Position numbers and translations under genes: made by a program. This document shows, in pieces, positions 17,627 to 26,402 of a DNA stretch of 64,000 bases. This stretch comes from Sphaerospermopsis kisseleviana NIES-73. Lineage in GTDB: Bacteria; Cyanobacteriota; Cyanobacteriia; Cyanobacteriales; Nostocaceae. Each line of letters starts with the position of its first letter. Positions within the stretch are counted from its first letter, which is position 1. The notes beneath the pieces were generated by a model. It did no database searches, was not told the DNA's origin, and saw only the letters and a list, made by a program, of their open reading frames with translations. The stretch covers positions 186,001-250,000 of the forward strand of contig NZ_AP018315.1 in assembly GCF_002368075.1 (NCBI RefSeq). The letters run 5' to 3'.

Positions 17627-18595
17627 ATGACTGAATTAACAGCTAACTATGATGAATCATGGAAAGAAGCATTAAATGAATATTTTGAAAGCTTCTTATT
17701 CTTTTTCTTTCCTCAAATCCATGAATTAATTGATTGGAAAGAATCCCCTCAACCCCTTGACAAAGAACTTCAAGAGATTACAGCTTCATCAGAAACAGAA
17801 AAACGCATTGCGGATAAACTTTATAAAGTTTGGTTGTTAGATAAACAACAGATATGGATTTTGATTCACGTTGAAGTTCAAAGTCATTATGATGTTGATT
17901 TCGCAGAACGAATGTTTATTTACCACTATCGCGCTTTTGATCTTTACCATAACAAGGTACTTAGCCTAGCGATTTTAGGTGATGATAGACCCAATTGGCG
18001 ACCTGATTGTTATCATTATTCTATTGGAGATGGTGAAACTCACGTCAAATTTCCTACTGCTAAACTCCTTGATTACGAATCGCGTTGGAATGAGCTAGAA
18101 TCTAGTAACAATCCCTTTGCTATCATTACGATGGCACACTTGAAGACTAAATCCACAATCAGTAATTTTGCTGAACGGGAAGCGTGTAAATGGAAGTTAA
18201 TTAGAGAACTTTACGAGCGAGGGTTAACAAAAGAACAAATAGTTAAGCTATTCAAAATCATTGATACAATGATGACTTTACCTAAGCATTTACAAGAAGG
18301 ATTAATCACTAAAATTAAACGTTTGGAGGAGGAAAGAAAAATGCCCTTAGTTAGCCCAACAGAAAAACTGGCTATGGAACGCGGTGAACAGCAAGGAATA
18401 CAACAAGGTGAAGAACGGTTAATTATACGACAACTTAATCGGCGATTTGGTGTAATTGCATCCAGCTTAATTGAGCAAATTCATCAACTATCTGTTGAAC
18501 AGTTAGAATTACTGGGGGAAGCACTTTTGGATTTCTCAACAATAGCTGATCTAGAACAATGGTTACAAAATAAACCAAATTCCGTAGAAGAATAG
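17627..18595 (+). CDS. Rpn-family / DUF4351 PD-(D/E)XK nuclease-like protein
   Basis: 322 residues. Matches the cyanobacterial Rpn/YhgA-like group: N-terminal DESWKEALNEYFESFLFFFFP, then the nuclease core with WILIHVEVQSHYD (E-x-Q in place of E-x-K), the FAERMFIYHYRAFDLY helix, and a C-terminal DUF4351 region (LIIRQLNRRFG ... IEQIHQLSVEQLELLGEALLDF). Rpn proteins promote recombination through endonuclease activity and are often mislabelled as transposases. The gene is free-standing. Confidence 0.82.
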   Translation: MTELTANYDESWKEALNEYFESFLFFFFPQIHELIDWKESPQPLDKELQEITASSETEKRIADKLYKVWLLDKQQIWILIHVEVQSHYDVDFAERMFIYHYRAFDLYHNKVLSLAILGDDRPNWRPDCYHYSIGDGETHVKFPTAKLLDYESRWNELESSNNPFAIITMAHLKTKSTISNFAEREACKWKLIRELYERGLTKEQIVKLFKIIDTMMTLPKHLQEGLITKIKRLEEERKMPLVSPTEKLAMERGEQQGIQQGEERLIIRQLNRRFGVIASSLIEQIHQLSVEQLELLGEALLDFSTIADLEQWLQNKPNSVEE

Positions 18596-18631
18596 CAGAA
18601 ATATTTGATAGAAAGGGAGGAGTTGTATTAG

Positions 18632-18690
18632 GCGATCGCACGTAGCGCACTGCCAAAGGCAATCGCTACACCCACCGCAGATCGCCTCTC
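18632..18690. repeat. HIP1-based palindromic repeat
   Basis: GCGATCGCACGTAGCGCAC is followed by TGCCAAAGGCAATCGC, a small palindromic element with HIP1-like ends, then more GATCGC sequence. Relatives occur at 21740-21775, 25010-25040 and 34286-34324. Confidence 0.6.
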
Positions 18691-18756
18691 TTAATTTTTA
18701 GAGGTTCAATCATTACAATTACCTACCAGTTAAAAAACTCTATTTCATTAACAAAT

Positions 18757-19986
18757 TCAAAGTCTATCTGGCATTTCCAAAAATCCCTTTGGCTTTGGTG
18801 AAGGCAGATTAACAACCTTGTTCCCTGAAACAGTAGAACCAGAATTATTAGTTGGAGTATTACTATTTTTAGTAGTTAAATTCGCACTACCAAACAATAC
18901 TTGATACAAAGCCCATACATCTGCTAATCGCACACCCATCCCTACTTTATCGAGTGCTGGAGGAATTTCTACACCACCATTCCAAATCAATTTCACATTA
19001 CTGTAATATGCCTCTAATTCTGATCTAAGATACTCCGCAGTACCACCACATAAAATTAATTCATCAATATCACGGGGTATTTCTTGCAATAACCAGCGTA
19101 CTAATGCTCGAAAATATTCATCCCGACTAATTTGGAGGGCAAAAGACATATCTTGGCCTTCTGCTAAAACCTCAACTTCACTTTTACGTCGTGATAAAGT
19201 AGCTAAAACTTCTGGTTTACATTCAGATCCTGCTGCTACTACTGTCGCTATAAGATAAGGATCATCTTTTGACAAACCACTACAACGTCTAACAAAATCA
19301 TCCAACATCCATGACATCCCAAAGGCATTTGATACCCCTGGAGTTACTGCACCTTTATTAGATATTTGTACAGAAGCATTGCGATATCCCAACATTGCTA
19401 CCGCAAGGTTGCAATTTTTAATGTTTTTCCCCAAAATATTGCGACGATGTAGATAAATACCAACTCCTTCGGGAACAACATTCAAGTCTACCAACTTGAC
19501 TCTGATTTCACCAGTAGGTGTATTAAAACGTTTTAAAACCTGTTTTAATTTAGTTTCAAGTCGCTCCTTATCTTGATACTCTGAAGGTGGTAGTAAAACA
19601 GCGAGTGAAACCGTGAATTTATTCATCAGTTTTAATTTCTGACTCACAACCCACAAAACACCACAAATTTTTGGTACTGCATTTTCTTCTTTTAACTGCT
19701 TGAGTAAGGAATTACCACCATATTTGTTTCTCGCAAGGAAACCAACAGCATAATATTCTTCACCAATACCCACCCAGCAGGTGTTCTCTGGATCTGTTTC
19801 TCCAGATTTTGTTTTTTCATAGTTCTCTACTGAAACAACAGATACATCTGCTATTTCTGGTTCCATACAAAGCAACATAGGAAAGTCATTTTTATTAAAT
19901 ACACTTGCAATTGCTTTGGTTTGAGAACCACCTAAATCTATAGCCAGTGTCAAATCTGGAATTACACTATTTGTGGTTTTAGTCAT
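18757..19986 (-). CDS. parM: ParM/StbA-type actin-like ATPase
   Basis: 409 residues with the actin/Hsp70 nucleotide-binding fold: phosphate-1 loop LAIDLGGSQTKA (about residues 13-24), central NLAVAMLGYRNASVQ (phosphate-2 region) and the adenosine motif ELILCGGTAEYLRSEL. This matches plasmid ParM/Alp-type proteins that form filaments pushing sister plasmids apart. The C-terminal ~55 residues are Asn/Ser/Pro-rich and disordered. The gene follows a smaller gene on the same strand by about 100 bp, and 10-bp iterons lie upstream of that gene, giving the three parts of a type II partition system. Polymerisation is inferred. Confidence 0.82.
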   Translation of the reverse strand: MTKTTNSVIPDLTLAIDLGGSQTKAIASVFNKNDFPMLLCMEPEIADVSVVSVENYEKTKSGETDPENTCWVGIGEEYYAVGFLARNKYGGNSLLKQLKEENAVPKICGVLWVVSQKLKLMNKFTVSLAVLLPPSEYQDKERLETKLKQVLKRFNTPTGEIRVKLVDLNVVPEGVGIYLHRRNILGKNIKNCNLAVAMLGYRNASVQISNKGAVTPGVSNAFGMSWMLDDFVRRCSGLSKDDPYLIATVVAAGSECKPEVLATLSRRKSEVEVLAEGQDMSFALQISRDEYFRALVRWLLQEIPRDIDELILCGGTAEYLRSELEAYYSNVKLIWNGGVEIPPALDKVGMGVRLADVWALYQVLFGSANLTTKNSNTPTNNSGSTVSGNKVVNLPSPKPKGFLEMPDRL

Positions 19987-20085
19987 GTTATTACTCCTTT
20001 TTCCATCAATGAACCGAAATATATTCTTTGTGATTTAATTTCGTTAATTATGATCCTAAAATTAGGTTTTACTTATTTATGGTGT

Positions 20086-20610
20086 TTATCCAAATAATGA
20101 ACGGATATCCTGTCTAATAGCCGTTTGTTCATCTGTTAATTCCATCTGTACTTCTACATCTTCATCCCAAATATCATCTTGTTGGTTAGTTTCTGGAGAT
20201 TGAGTGACTGTCGTTTTATTAGGAATTCTTTGTTCTATTGGGCTTTGATAACTAGCATAATTCTGTTTTATTACAGAATCGTTTGTAGTCAAAGTGGTAC
20301 TAAAATTGTCCATCCCTTGAAGAATTATTTTAGCTAAGGATAAATTTAAATTTAACTTAATTTGAATATAATCCCAATGCTTTAAACAATCGATCAATGA
20401 TGATAAAGTTACTTCCTTTAATAAATCATCATCTACTCCATCTACATTGATATAGGCTAATGGCATAAAACATATTCGTACTGCTTGCCATACTAATTCA
20501 TCAATATTTTTATAGGAATGGTTGAGCAAATAATTCAACAAAATTCCATCTGAAGTATTTTCTCGAAATTGAAATCTCAGTCTCTTGTCTAAAATTTTTT
20601 GCCTTGTCAT
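20086..20610 (-). CDS. Putative ParR-like adaptor of the ParM system
   Basis: 174 residues, not recognised by a clear motif. It starts with a basic beta-strand (KRLRFQFREN) followed by helices, which would suit a ribbon-helix-helix DNA-binding domain, and ends in an acidic tail (DDIWDEDVEVQME ... DIRSLFG). ParR proteins have the same plan: N-terminal DNA binding and a C-terminal tail for ParM. The order here (adaptor before ParM) is the reverse of R1 parMRC. The iteron arrays at 20949-21100 lie 340 bp upstream. The call depends on context and shape, not on sequence identity. Confidence 0.5.
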   Translation of the reverse strand: MTRQKILDKRLRFQFRENTSDGILLNYLLNHSYKNIDELVWQAVRICFMPLAYINVDGVDDDLLKEVTLSSLIDCLKHWDYIQIKLNLNLSLAKIILQGMDNFSTTLTTNDSVIKQNYASYQSPIEQRIPNKTTVTQSPETNQQDDIWDEDVEVQMELTDEQTAIRQDIRSLFG

Positions 20611-20948
20611 ATATTGCCTCTATTTATTGATAAAGGATTAATATCTACATAACTATTAGTACAAACAACAAAAGTTTTGTTGCTGGCTGGAACACAAATT
20701 TATAAAGGATAATAACTATATTGCAATAACTAGCAATGAATTGAAAAGCAACAAATGATATAAGCAAGATATAATTTTTGATATATTTTTGTTTTAGTGA
20801 AACCTCATCTAAGTATTATGCTAAAAATATGTTTGAACAGAGAAAAATTCATAAAGGCAAATTCTTAAACCCGATTCATCAATTTTGTATTACAAAAGTA
20901 GTAAAATGTATGACGATAATCGCCAAATTACTCAATTTTTTAGATATG

Positions 20949-20998
20949 GGCAAGTGTAGGCAAAAGTGGGCAAGTGTAGGCAAGTGTAGGCAATTTAC
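20949..20998. repeat. Decamer iteron array 1 (GGCAAGTGTA)
   Basis: Five contiguous 10-bp units: GGCAAGTGTA, GGCAAAAGTG, two more GGCAAGTGTA, then GGCAATTTAC. Exact one-helical-turn spacing puts all units on one DNA face. Candidate centromere (parC) or oriT-proximal site. Confidence 0.8.
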
Positions 20999-21053
20999 AG
21001 ATAAAATCTTAGTACAAATAAACTAAAAGCAGATTTTTGGATCAAAAATTGTA

Positions 21054-21100
21054 GGCAAGTGTAGGCAAAAGTGGGCAAGTGTAGGCAAGTGTAGGCAATT
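21054..21100. repeat. Decamer iteron array 2 (GGCAAGTGTA)
   Basis: Repeats the unit order of array 1 (including the variant second unit GGCAAAAGTG) exactly 105 bp downstream and again ends in GGCAATT. The shared order shows the arrays arose by duplication. Confidence 0.8.
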
Positions 21101-21321
21101 CTGTTTTTTATGCTGACTTTATCAGTACAGGACTGAATTGACTGCTGGACAAGAGTTTTGACAACTACCATCAAAGTATCAGATGCTACTATTTATTTAA
21201 CAGTGTAAATTCCCGGTGAAACGCAAGCCATGTTTTGTTTATACGCTCTAGGAGCATATGACATTTAAAAAATAGCCTAACTACAACATTTTTCTTCTGA
21301 AACAGTTTTTTGGAGAAAGCC

Positions 21322-21726
21322 ATGAAGTCCAACAAAACTAAGGTAACTAATGGAGTTGCTAAAAAAATTGTATTTCCTATTCGTTTTGCTGCTGATGAGT
21401 ACGAGCAACTTAAACAAAAAGCAAAAGAAGGCAGAGTGAGTATCACAGAATTTATTCGACGTGCCGCACTTCGACGGCGTGTTGTGGAATTGCCCCCTCC
21501 CCCTGAGTTAAATTGGAAGTTGTACACAGAACTAAATGCTATTGGGGTGAATCTTAACCAAATAGCTACAGCAGCAACTAACGCATCAAAAACAGGACAA
21601 GCTGTAAATTTTGATGTTGAGCAGCTGCAAAACTTAGTGAAATCCCTGCGTGCATCCATCAAGGAAACACAAATGCAATTGCTGGAGTGCGGGGTGACAG
21701 TTGATGAATCAGAAGAAATTATTTGA
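21322..21726 (+). CDS. mobC: MobC-type mobilisation accessory protein
   Basis: 134 residues. An N-terminal ribbon-helix-helix-like region (FPIRFAADEYEQLKQKAKE ... ITEFIRRAAL) is followed by the MobC signature ELNAIGVNLNQIATAAT. MobC proteins bind oriT and help the relaxase melt the nick region. ATG at 21322 is chosen over the upstream in-frame TTG because GGAG lies 8 bases upstream. Normally mobC is followed directly by the relaxase; here an IS200/IS605 element separates them by 2 kb. Confidence 0.87.
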   Translation: MKSNKTKVTNGVAKKIVFPIRFAADEYEQLKQKAKEGRVSITEFIRRAALRRRVVELPPPPELNWKLYTELNAIGVNLNQIATAATNASKTGQAVNFDVEQLQNLVKSLRASIKETQMQLLECGVTVDESEEII

Positions 21727-21737
21727 TGGATCACGAA

Positions 21738-21780
21738 GGCGATTGCGCTTCGCGTACTGCCGAAGGCGATCGCTGTGCCA
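21738..21780. repeat. HIP1-based palindromic repeat after mobC
   Basis: GCGATTGCGCTTCGCGTACT followed by GCCGAAGGCGATCGC, same family as 18632-18690 and 34286-34324. A 69-codon frame across it (21723-21932) has no homology signal and is not called. Confidence 0.6.
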
Positions 21781-21928
21781 GTTGCGATCGCTCTAAAATT
21801 CACCACATTTTCCCAAATCACAAGAAAATCGCCGAAAGGCACGGAAGCCACTTGGCTTTAGACAGTGGAGGAAGTGCCAACGGCGAATTTATAGAGCCTC
21901 CGGCACGCTATCGCGAACGCCTTGATAT

Positions 21929-22330
21929 TTAACCGTGATGCGGATCTTCGATATACCTTTTGATAACGTCTGCTGAAACTTGTCCAGCAGTAGAATAAAA
22001 ATAACTATTAGTCCATAAACTAGGAAGTTTAAGTAATTCAGGAAATTCTCGCCTTAACAAGCAAGATGACCGTCCTTTAAAAGCTTTAACCACTTGATTT
22101 ATAGCAACGTCTGGTTGATGTTCTACAAATAAATGAACATGGTCTGGGGCAACTTCAAGAGCGAGTATGTCCCAGTCTTTTTCTTTGGCTAGTTCGTAAA
22201 TTATCTGTCGAAGACGTTTGGCTATCTCTCCAGTTAACACCTTTTTTCGTCGTTTGGGTATCCACACAAGATGCACTACTGCATTGCCTTTTGAATGATT
22301 TCCTATTCTGTATTCCAGCGTTGTCTTCAT
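21929..22330 (-). CDS. tnpA: IS200/IS605 transposase TnpA (Y1 HUH)
   Basis: 133 residues, full length for a Y1 transposase. It has the HUH metal motif in DHVHLF (residues 63-68) and the catalytic Tyr region YFYSTAGQVSADVIKRYIE near the C-terminus. It moves single-stranded DNA by excision and rejoining at hairpin-marked ends. It appears intact. Confidence 0.93.
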   Translation of the reverse strand: MKTTLEYRIGNHSKGNAVVHLVWIPKRRKKVLTGEIAKRLRQIIYELAKEKDWDILALEVAPDHVHLFVEHQPDVAINQVVKAFKGRSSCLLRREFPELLKLPSLWTNSYFYSTAGQVSADVIKRYIEDPHHG

Positions 22331-22409
22331 GTTGTTTCGTGGCTGCTATTGACAAGTAAATCATATCTCAACTATACTTTTGAAATCAACAAACATTGAA
22401 GGTCGAACA

Positions 22410-23681
22410 ATGTACGGATGCCAACAAGTTCTCATTAAGTCCGATAAATCAACAACAGCAATCTTGGAGTACGTCTGCACAGAAGCTAAAAAGCTAATAA
22501 ATTGTGGCGTTTACTATTCTAGGCAGATGTACTTTAAAACTGGACATATTCCCAGTAGAGCAGATTTGCATAAACAACTAGGAACTTATCAGAAAAACAT
22601 TCATTATCAGGCATTGTATTCTGATACCTCCCAGCAAATACTAACCAGTGTAGCTGAATCTTTTAAATCGTACATTGGGTTAGTAAAAGCTGCGAAAAAG
22701 GGTGAGGTTTCCCAGAAACCAAAATTACCCAATTACCGCAAAAGTGTTATGGCTGTAGCTACTTTTACAGGCAGGTCATTAAAGTTAATTGATGGGATGA
22801 TTAGGTTTCCTTTGGGAATAAAAGTTAAGGCATGGTTTGACATAGATTGTTTTTATCTACCAATGCCATCCAACCTTGATTTCAAGTCAATCAGAGAAGT
22901 ACGCATTCTACCTAGAAATAGACAATTTTATGCAGAATTTGTCTATCAGGTAGATGAAGTAAAATCTGATGTTGATAAAAATAATGTTTTGGGGATTGAC
23001 CACGGTTTGAATAACTGGCTAACCTGTGTTTCTAATCTAGGAACATCATTTATTGTTGATGGACTTCATTTAAAAAGTTTAAACCAGTGGTACAACAAAT
23101 CAGTAGCTAAACTTAAAAGTGATAAACCGCAGGGCTTTTGGTCTAACAGATTAGCTGCTATTACCGAAAAAAGAAACCGACAAATGCGTGATGCAGTTAA
23201 CAAAGCTGCAAGAATAGTCATTAACCGCTGCATTGAAAACAAGATTGGTACTATTGTTTTTGGATGGAATAAAGGACAAAAAGATAGTATTGATTTGGGG
23301 TCTAAAAACAATCAGAAGTTTGTCCAAATTCCCACAGCAAGATTAAAAGACCGTCTTACTCAATTATGTAAACAATACGGAATAGATTTTATAGAAACAG
23401 AAGAATCATATACTTCTCAATCATCGTTTCTTGATTGCGACAACATACCTAAATTCGGTGAAAAACCCGAAGGGTGGAAAGCAAGTGGTAAACGAGTTAG
23501 TCGTGGAGTGTATAAAACTTCTGATGGATTCAAAATTAATGCGGACTGCAATGGTGCTGCTAATATTTTGAGAAAAGTAGCGGTAATGCTAGGAGTTGAT
23601 CTTAGCGGAATCAGTAGAGGCTGTTTAAGCCAGCCTAAGAAAGTTCGTTTATGGACTCTTCAGAAATCTCCGTGTCTTTAG
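22410..23681 (+). CDS. tnpB: TnpB RNA-guided nuclease, no-zinc-finger type
   Basis: 423 residues from the ATG at 22410 (weak AAGGT ribosome site); a TTG at 22380 is an alternative. RuvC-like motifs: GIDHGLNN (catalytic Asp), the ETEESYTSQSS block (Glu) and NADCNGAANI (last Asp). The four-Cys zinc knuckle usual between the last two motifs is absent: the segment reads FLDCDNIPKFGE ... RGVYKTSDGFK with one Cys. This matches a cyanobacterial TnpB group lacking the finger. TnpB cuts DNA using an omega-RNA from the element's right end, which would cover about 23600-23700. Confidence 0.88.
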   Translation: MYGCQQVLIKSDKSTTAILEYVCTEAKKLINCGVYYSRQMYFKTGHIPSRADLHKQLGTYQKNIHYQALYSDTSQQILTSVAESFKSYIGLVKAAKKGEVSQKPKLPNYRKSVMAVATFTGRSLKLIDGMIRFPLGIKVKAWFDIDCFYLPMPSNLDFKSIREVRILPRNRQFYAEFVYQVDEVKSDVDKNNVLGIDHGLNNWLTCVSNLGTSFIVDGLHLKSLNQWYNKSVAKLKSDKPQGFWSNRLAAITEKRNRQMRDAVNKAARIVINRCIENKIGTIVFGWNKGQKDSIDLGSKNNQKFVQIPTARLKDRLTQLCKQYGIDFIETEESYTSQSSFLDCDNIPKFGEKPEGWKASGKRVSRGVYKTSDGFKINADCNGAANILRKVAVMLGVDLSGISRGCLSQPKKVRLWTLQKSPCL

Positions 23682-23763
23682 ACCGGAGAAGCTTAATATC
23701 CCAACAAAGTATTCAGCTAACCCCTAAATAACCCGTCGTAGACATTGCTGAGAGGAGTCCCCT

Positions 23764-25539
23764 TTGATTGGCAAGCAGTTTAAAAATCACAGCTTTCGCT
23801 CAACCCTAGAATATGTGCTGGGTAAGGAGAAAGCCACTATGATCGACAGCAATATGGGTGGAACTACACCCATACAACTAACTAGAGAATTTGGTGCAGC
23901 CAGAAGATTTCGCCCCAATCTCCAACGTGCTTGCGCTCATGTCATTCTTTCTATTCCTCACCGTGATGTATGCCATAACAAAGGGGAATATCATGAACAT
24001 TTGGAGGATGAGCAATACACAAAAATTGCCCAGCATTGGCTCAAGGCCATGAAATTCTTGGGAGAGGAATTAAATCAAAGCCAGTACGTTGTTGCTCGTC
24101 ACCATGACACCAACCACGAACACATTCATATCATTGCTTCGCGTATCCGTATGAATGGCTCAGTTGTACCAGATTCCTGGGATTATCGCCGCAGTGAGGT
24201 GATATTACGACAATTGGAGAAAGAGTACGGTTTGGAAGAGGTGTCTTGTAGTAGTGATAGGGTGGCTAAAACAGTAGAGAAAATTGGAATTGAAACAACT
24301 ATTAGCGATCGCCACGCCCAAACGCAAAAACAGAAACACCACTCTTCCAATCAACCACCTATTACCCAACTGTTAGCTGACATCATTGATGAAGCTACGA
24401 AGGACCAACCAAATGTTACCCAATTGATACAGAGACTTCAGCAACAAGGTGTTGTGGTTCATCCTCAGTTTAGTACCGAGGGTTTGTTTAAAGAGGCGAT
24501 CGCTTTCGAGATGAATGGTGTCAAAGTTGGTGGGTATAAATTAGGGTCAGCATACAGCTTTCCAGGACTTCAGAAAAAACGAGGTGTATCTTATAACCCT
24601 GAACGGGACTTACCAGCAATATATTCTTGTCAGGGCAAAAAACAGGTTGAAATGCCAACACCTGCTATAGAAACAACGGTAACAATATTGTCCCCAGAGG
24701 AAGAAATACCATTAACCTATAAAACTACGCATAAACAAGAAACTACTTCAGAAATTAGTGCGGTGCAGAAATCTTCACTAGAACTACCGGAGGTAATCAG
24801 TTCCCTCACAGCAGACATATCACAATCAGAATTACATCAAGCTATTACTACACCAGAGGCTAAAAATAATACAAATGAGGGTAGTCAAGCACTAATCGAA
24901 GTTGAGGAGGCGAATAGTCAAAATGCAGTAACAGAAGCGACAGGAGAACAACCACCTTCCTTACAGAACGCTACGCAAACAGTAATGGCGAAACGCCCAC
25001 ATCTAGCGATCGCGCGGAGCGCACTGCCGGAGGCGATCGCTCAAAATGCAGTAACGGAGATAATAACGGAACGCCAAGTTGTGGCTAAACACCGGCTTTC
25101 AGCGATCGCTTCTAGTAAACCTGCAAAAAATACTCTGGACACTAAGAATAGAAGCAAGGTTTCTGTAGACAACCCAGATTCCGGTCAGGAAAGTAATGCA
25201 ATACCTTCCAACACACCTTTGTTGAGCGCACACCAATCGGTTAATCGCTCACAAAATCACGCTAACAGCATCAGCCCAACTATCAGGTTTTTTTGGCAAC
25301 AAGCAGGACAACCAGAAACATATTCAGGAAAATACTACGACCTTCAACTAGAGAAAGACATTCTCAAACTAAAACGCAAAAATGGGGAAGAAATTGCAGA
25401 AATTTACCTCTATGATGACGCTAAAGGTAAAGATAAAGGGTTGACAGATGAAGATTTGATGATATTGGAAAGACTGAAAATGCTACTGTTAACCCACAAC
25501 CGACAAGAAGAACAAGAAAATAACAGAGAATTGGAGTAA
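23764..25539 (+). CDS. Relaxase (mobilisation nuclease)
   Basis: 591 residues. It starts IGKQFKNHSFRSTLEYVLG as cyanobacterial plasmid relaxases do, and the metal-binding motif is in VARHHDTNHEHIHIIASRI (H-x-D-x-x-H-x-H, about residues 116-127). The nicking Tyr is probably Y18 (LEYVLG). The first codon is TTG, with GAGGAG 7 bases upstream; the IS605 insertion just before it may have changed the original start. The ~250-residue C-terminal half is variable, and residues ~415-430 are encoded by a HIP1 palindrome. The last ~80 residues (IRFFWQQAGQPETYSGKYYDL) form a second small domain. Confidence 0.87.
   Translation: MIGKQFKNHSFRSTLEYVLGKEKATMIDSNMGGTTPIQLTREFGAARRFRPNLQRACAHVILSIPHRDVCHNKGEYHEHLEDEQYTKIAQHWLKAMKFLGEELNQSQYVVARHHDTNHEHIHIIASRIRMNGSVVPDSWDYRRSEVILRQLEKEYGLEEVSCSSDRVAKTVEKIGIETTISDRHAQTQKQKHHSSNQPPITQLLADIIDEATKDQPNVTQLIQRLQQQGVVVHPQFSTEGLFKEAIAFEMNGVKVGGYKLGSAYSFPGLQKKRGVSYNPERDLPAIYSCQGKKQVEMPTPAIETTVTILSPEEEIPLTYKTTHKQETTSEISAVQKSSLELPEVISSLTADISQSELHQAITTPEAKNNTNEGSQALIEVEEANSQNAVTEATGEQPPSLQNATQTVMAKRPHLAIARSALPEAIAQNAVTEIITERQVVAKHRLSAIASSKPAKNTLDTKNRSKVSVDNPDSGQESNAIPSNTPLLSAHQSVNRSQNHANSISPTIRFFWQQAGQPETYSGKYYDLQLEKDILKLKRKNGEEIAEIYLYDDAKGKDKGLTDEDLMILERLKMLLLTHNRQEEQENNRELE
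25008..25041. repeat. HIP1 palindrome inside the relaxase gene
   Basis: GCGATCGCGCGGAGCGCACT then GCCGGAGGCGATCGC, translated in frame as AIARSALPEAIA. Same element as the intergenic copies at 18632 and 34286. Confidence 0.7.
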
Positions 25540-25604
25540 AGACAGTTATATCAAAAATGGTTTTGATTTATATCAAACGATATAAAGCAACAAACAAAAA
25601 CTAC

Positions 25605-25625
25605 CTCCAATTCTACTTTTTTTTA
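25605..25625 (+). terminator. Possible terminator after the relaxase
   Basis: CTCCAATTC (25605-25613) pairs with GAATTGGAG at the relaxase 3' end (25528-25536) and is followed by TACTTTTTTTT. The 68-nt loop makes this uncertain. Confidence 0.35.
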
Positions 25626-25820
25626 CTAGCAACATCAGTGAAATAACTTTTAGAATCAAATCTGAGGAAACTATTAGTAGTTATAGCGATCGCCCATGTT
25701 AGGACATCAATCAATTGATGATAAAACCCAAATAACAAAAGACTTTTCACACTGTCACCTGTCACCTGTTCCTTGTGACATCCTGTAACAGTGATGTATA
25801 AATTACCAAATTGGCAAATT

Positions 25821-26351
25821 TCAATACCGTGTTTCTGGTTCAAAAGGCAAGGTATCAACATCTTCAAAATTACGCAAATCTATTTCCATCTGCTTCCTCC
25901 TTTGTAAATAGGTTTTGTTGTTTGAAATAATTGCTTGCATTTGCTGTTCACCAAAATTTATGCCCTGTTCCGCATATCGAGCCGACAATTCATTGTAATT
26001 ATCAACTTCAATTTTTTTACGGCTTTCCATTTCTGCTAATGATTCAGCACTGATACCAATACTATGAGCATATTTCACATACTCTGGTTTCAAAGAACCA
26101 TCAACATTAAATTGCTGCTTTTCTTCTTCTGTAAAGAAATCGTAGGCAGTATAATTTATCCCAGATTCAGGGTCAGTTTCATCTAATTGTTTAAGTTGTT
26201 CATATTCAGATTTAAATCCTTGCCCATGTTCAGTAATATAATCATTATCAAATCCATAAGAATGCAATTGCTCAATGTATTTAGATTTTAAAGTACCGTC
26301 AGGATTGACTTTCTCTAGATACATATTTAACCAACGCTGTAATCGTGACAT
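25821..26351 (-). CDS. Unknown protein with two copies of an NxDGxLKxxY motif
   Basis: 176 residues from the ATG at 26351, which has GGAG about 10 bases upstream; the frame is open to 26399. Two related blocks are visible: NPDGTLKSKYIEQLHSYG (about residues 16-33) and NVDGSLKPEYVKYAHSIG (about 82-99). The rest is helical and acidic. Divergent from the giant gene starting 51 bp away, so the two may share a control region. Function not recognised. Confidence 0.65.
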   Translation of the reverse strand: MSRLQRWLNMYLEKVNPDGTLKSKYIEQLHSYGFDNDYITEHGQGFKSEYEQLKQLDETDPESGINYTAYDFFTEEEKQQFNVDGSLKPEYVKYAHSIGISAESLAEMESRKKIEVDNYNELSARYAEQGINFGEQQMQAIISNNKTYLQRRKQMEIDLRNFEDVDTLPFEPETRY

Positions 26352-26402
26352 ATCTAATAACTCCAACAAACAATCTATTGTAAATGATAAACAAATCAAA
26401 TC

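Larger units (their letters stand above)
20611..21321. other. 711-bp divergent intergenic region with two iteron arrays
   Basis: Lies between the ParM-type operon and mobC, transcribed away from each other. It holds the two decamer arrays listed separately. A plus-strand frame (20778-21026) runs through one array and is not considered a gene. oriT for the relaxase may also lie here; I cannot identify the nick site. Confidence 0.6.
21929..23690. mobile_element. IS200/IS605-family insertion between mobC and the relaxase
   Basis: Divergent tnpA (minus) and tnpB (plus), 80 bp or less apart, is the IS605 layout. A subterminal hairpin, TCTCCG/CGGAGA (23668-23673 with 23685-23690), follows tnpB as expected for the right end. 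Exact ends are not fixed because these elements create no target duplication. Confidence 0.8.

Noticed and set aside
17627-18595. Annotation as transposase
   Set aside because: Rpn/YhgA-like proteins are often labelled so, but they are PD-(D/E)XK nucleases and no IS ends are present.
20778-21026. 82-codon ORF across the first iteron array
   Set aside because: Its C-terminal part is only the translated decamers, and no ribosome site or homology is visible.
20949-21100. CRISPR array
   Set aside because: Units are contiguous 10-mers without spacers, and there are no cas genes.
21723-21932. 69-codon ORF after mobC
   Set aside because: Composed largely of a HIP1 palindrome; no homology seen.
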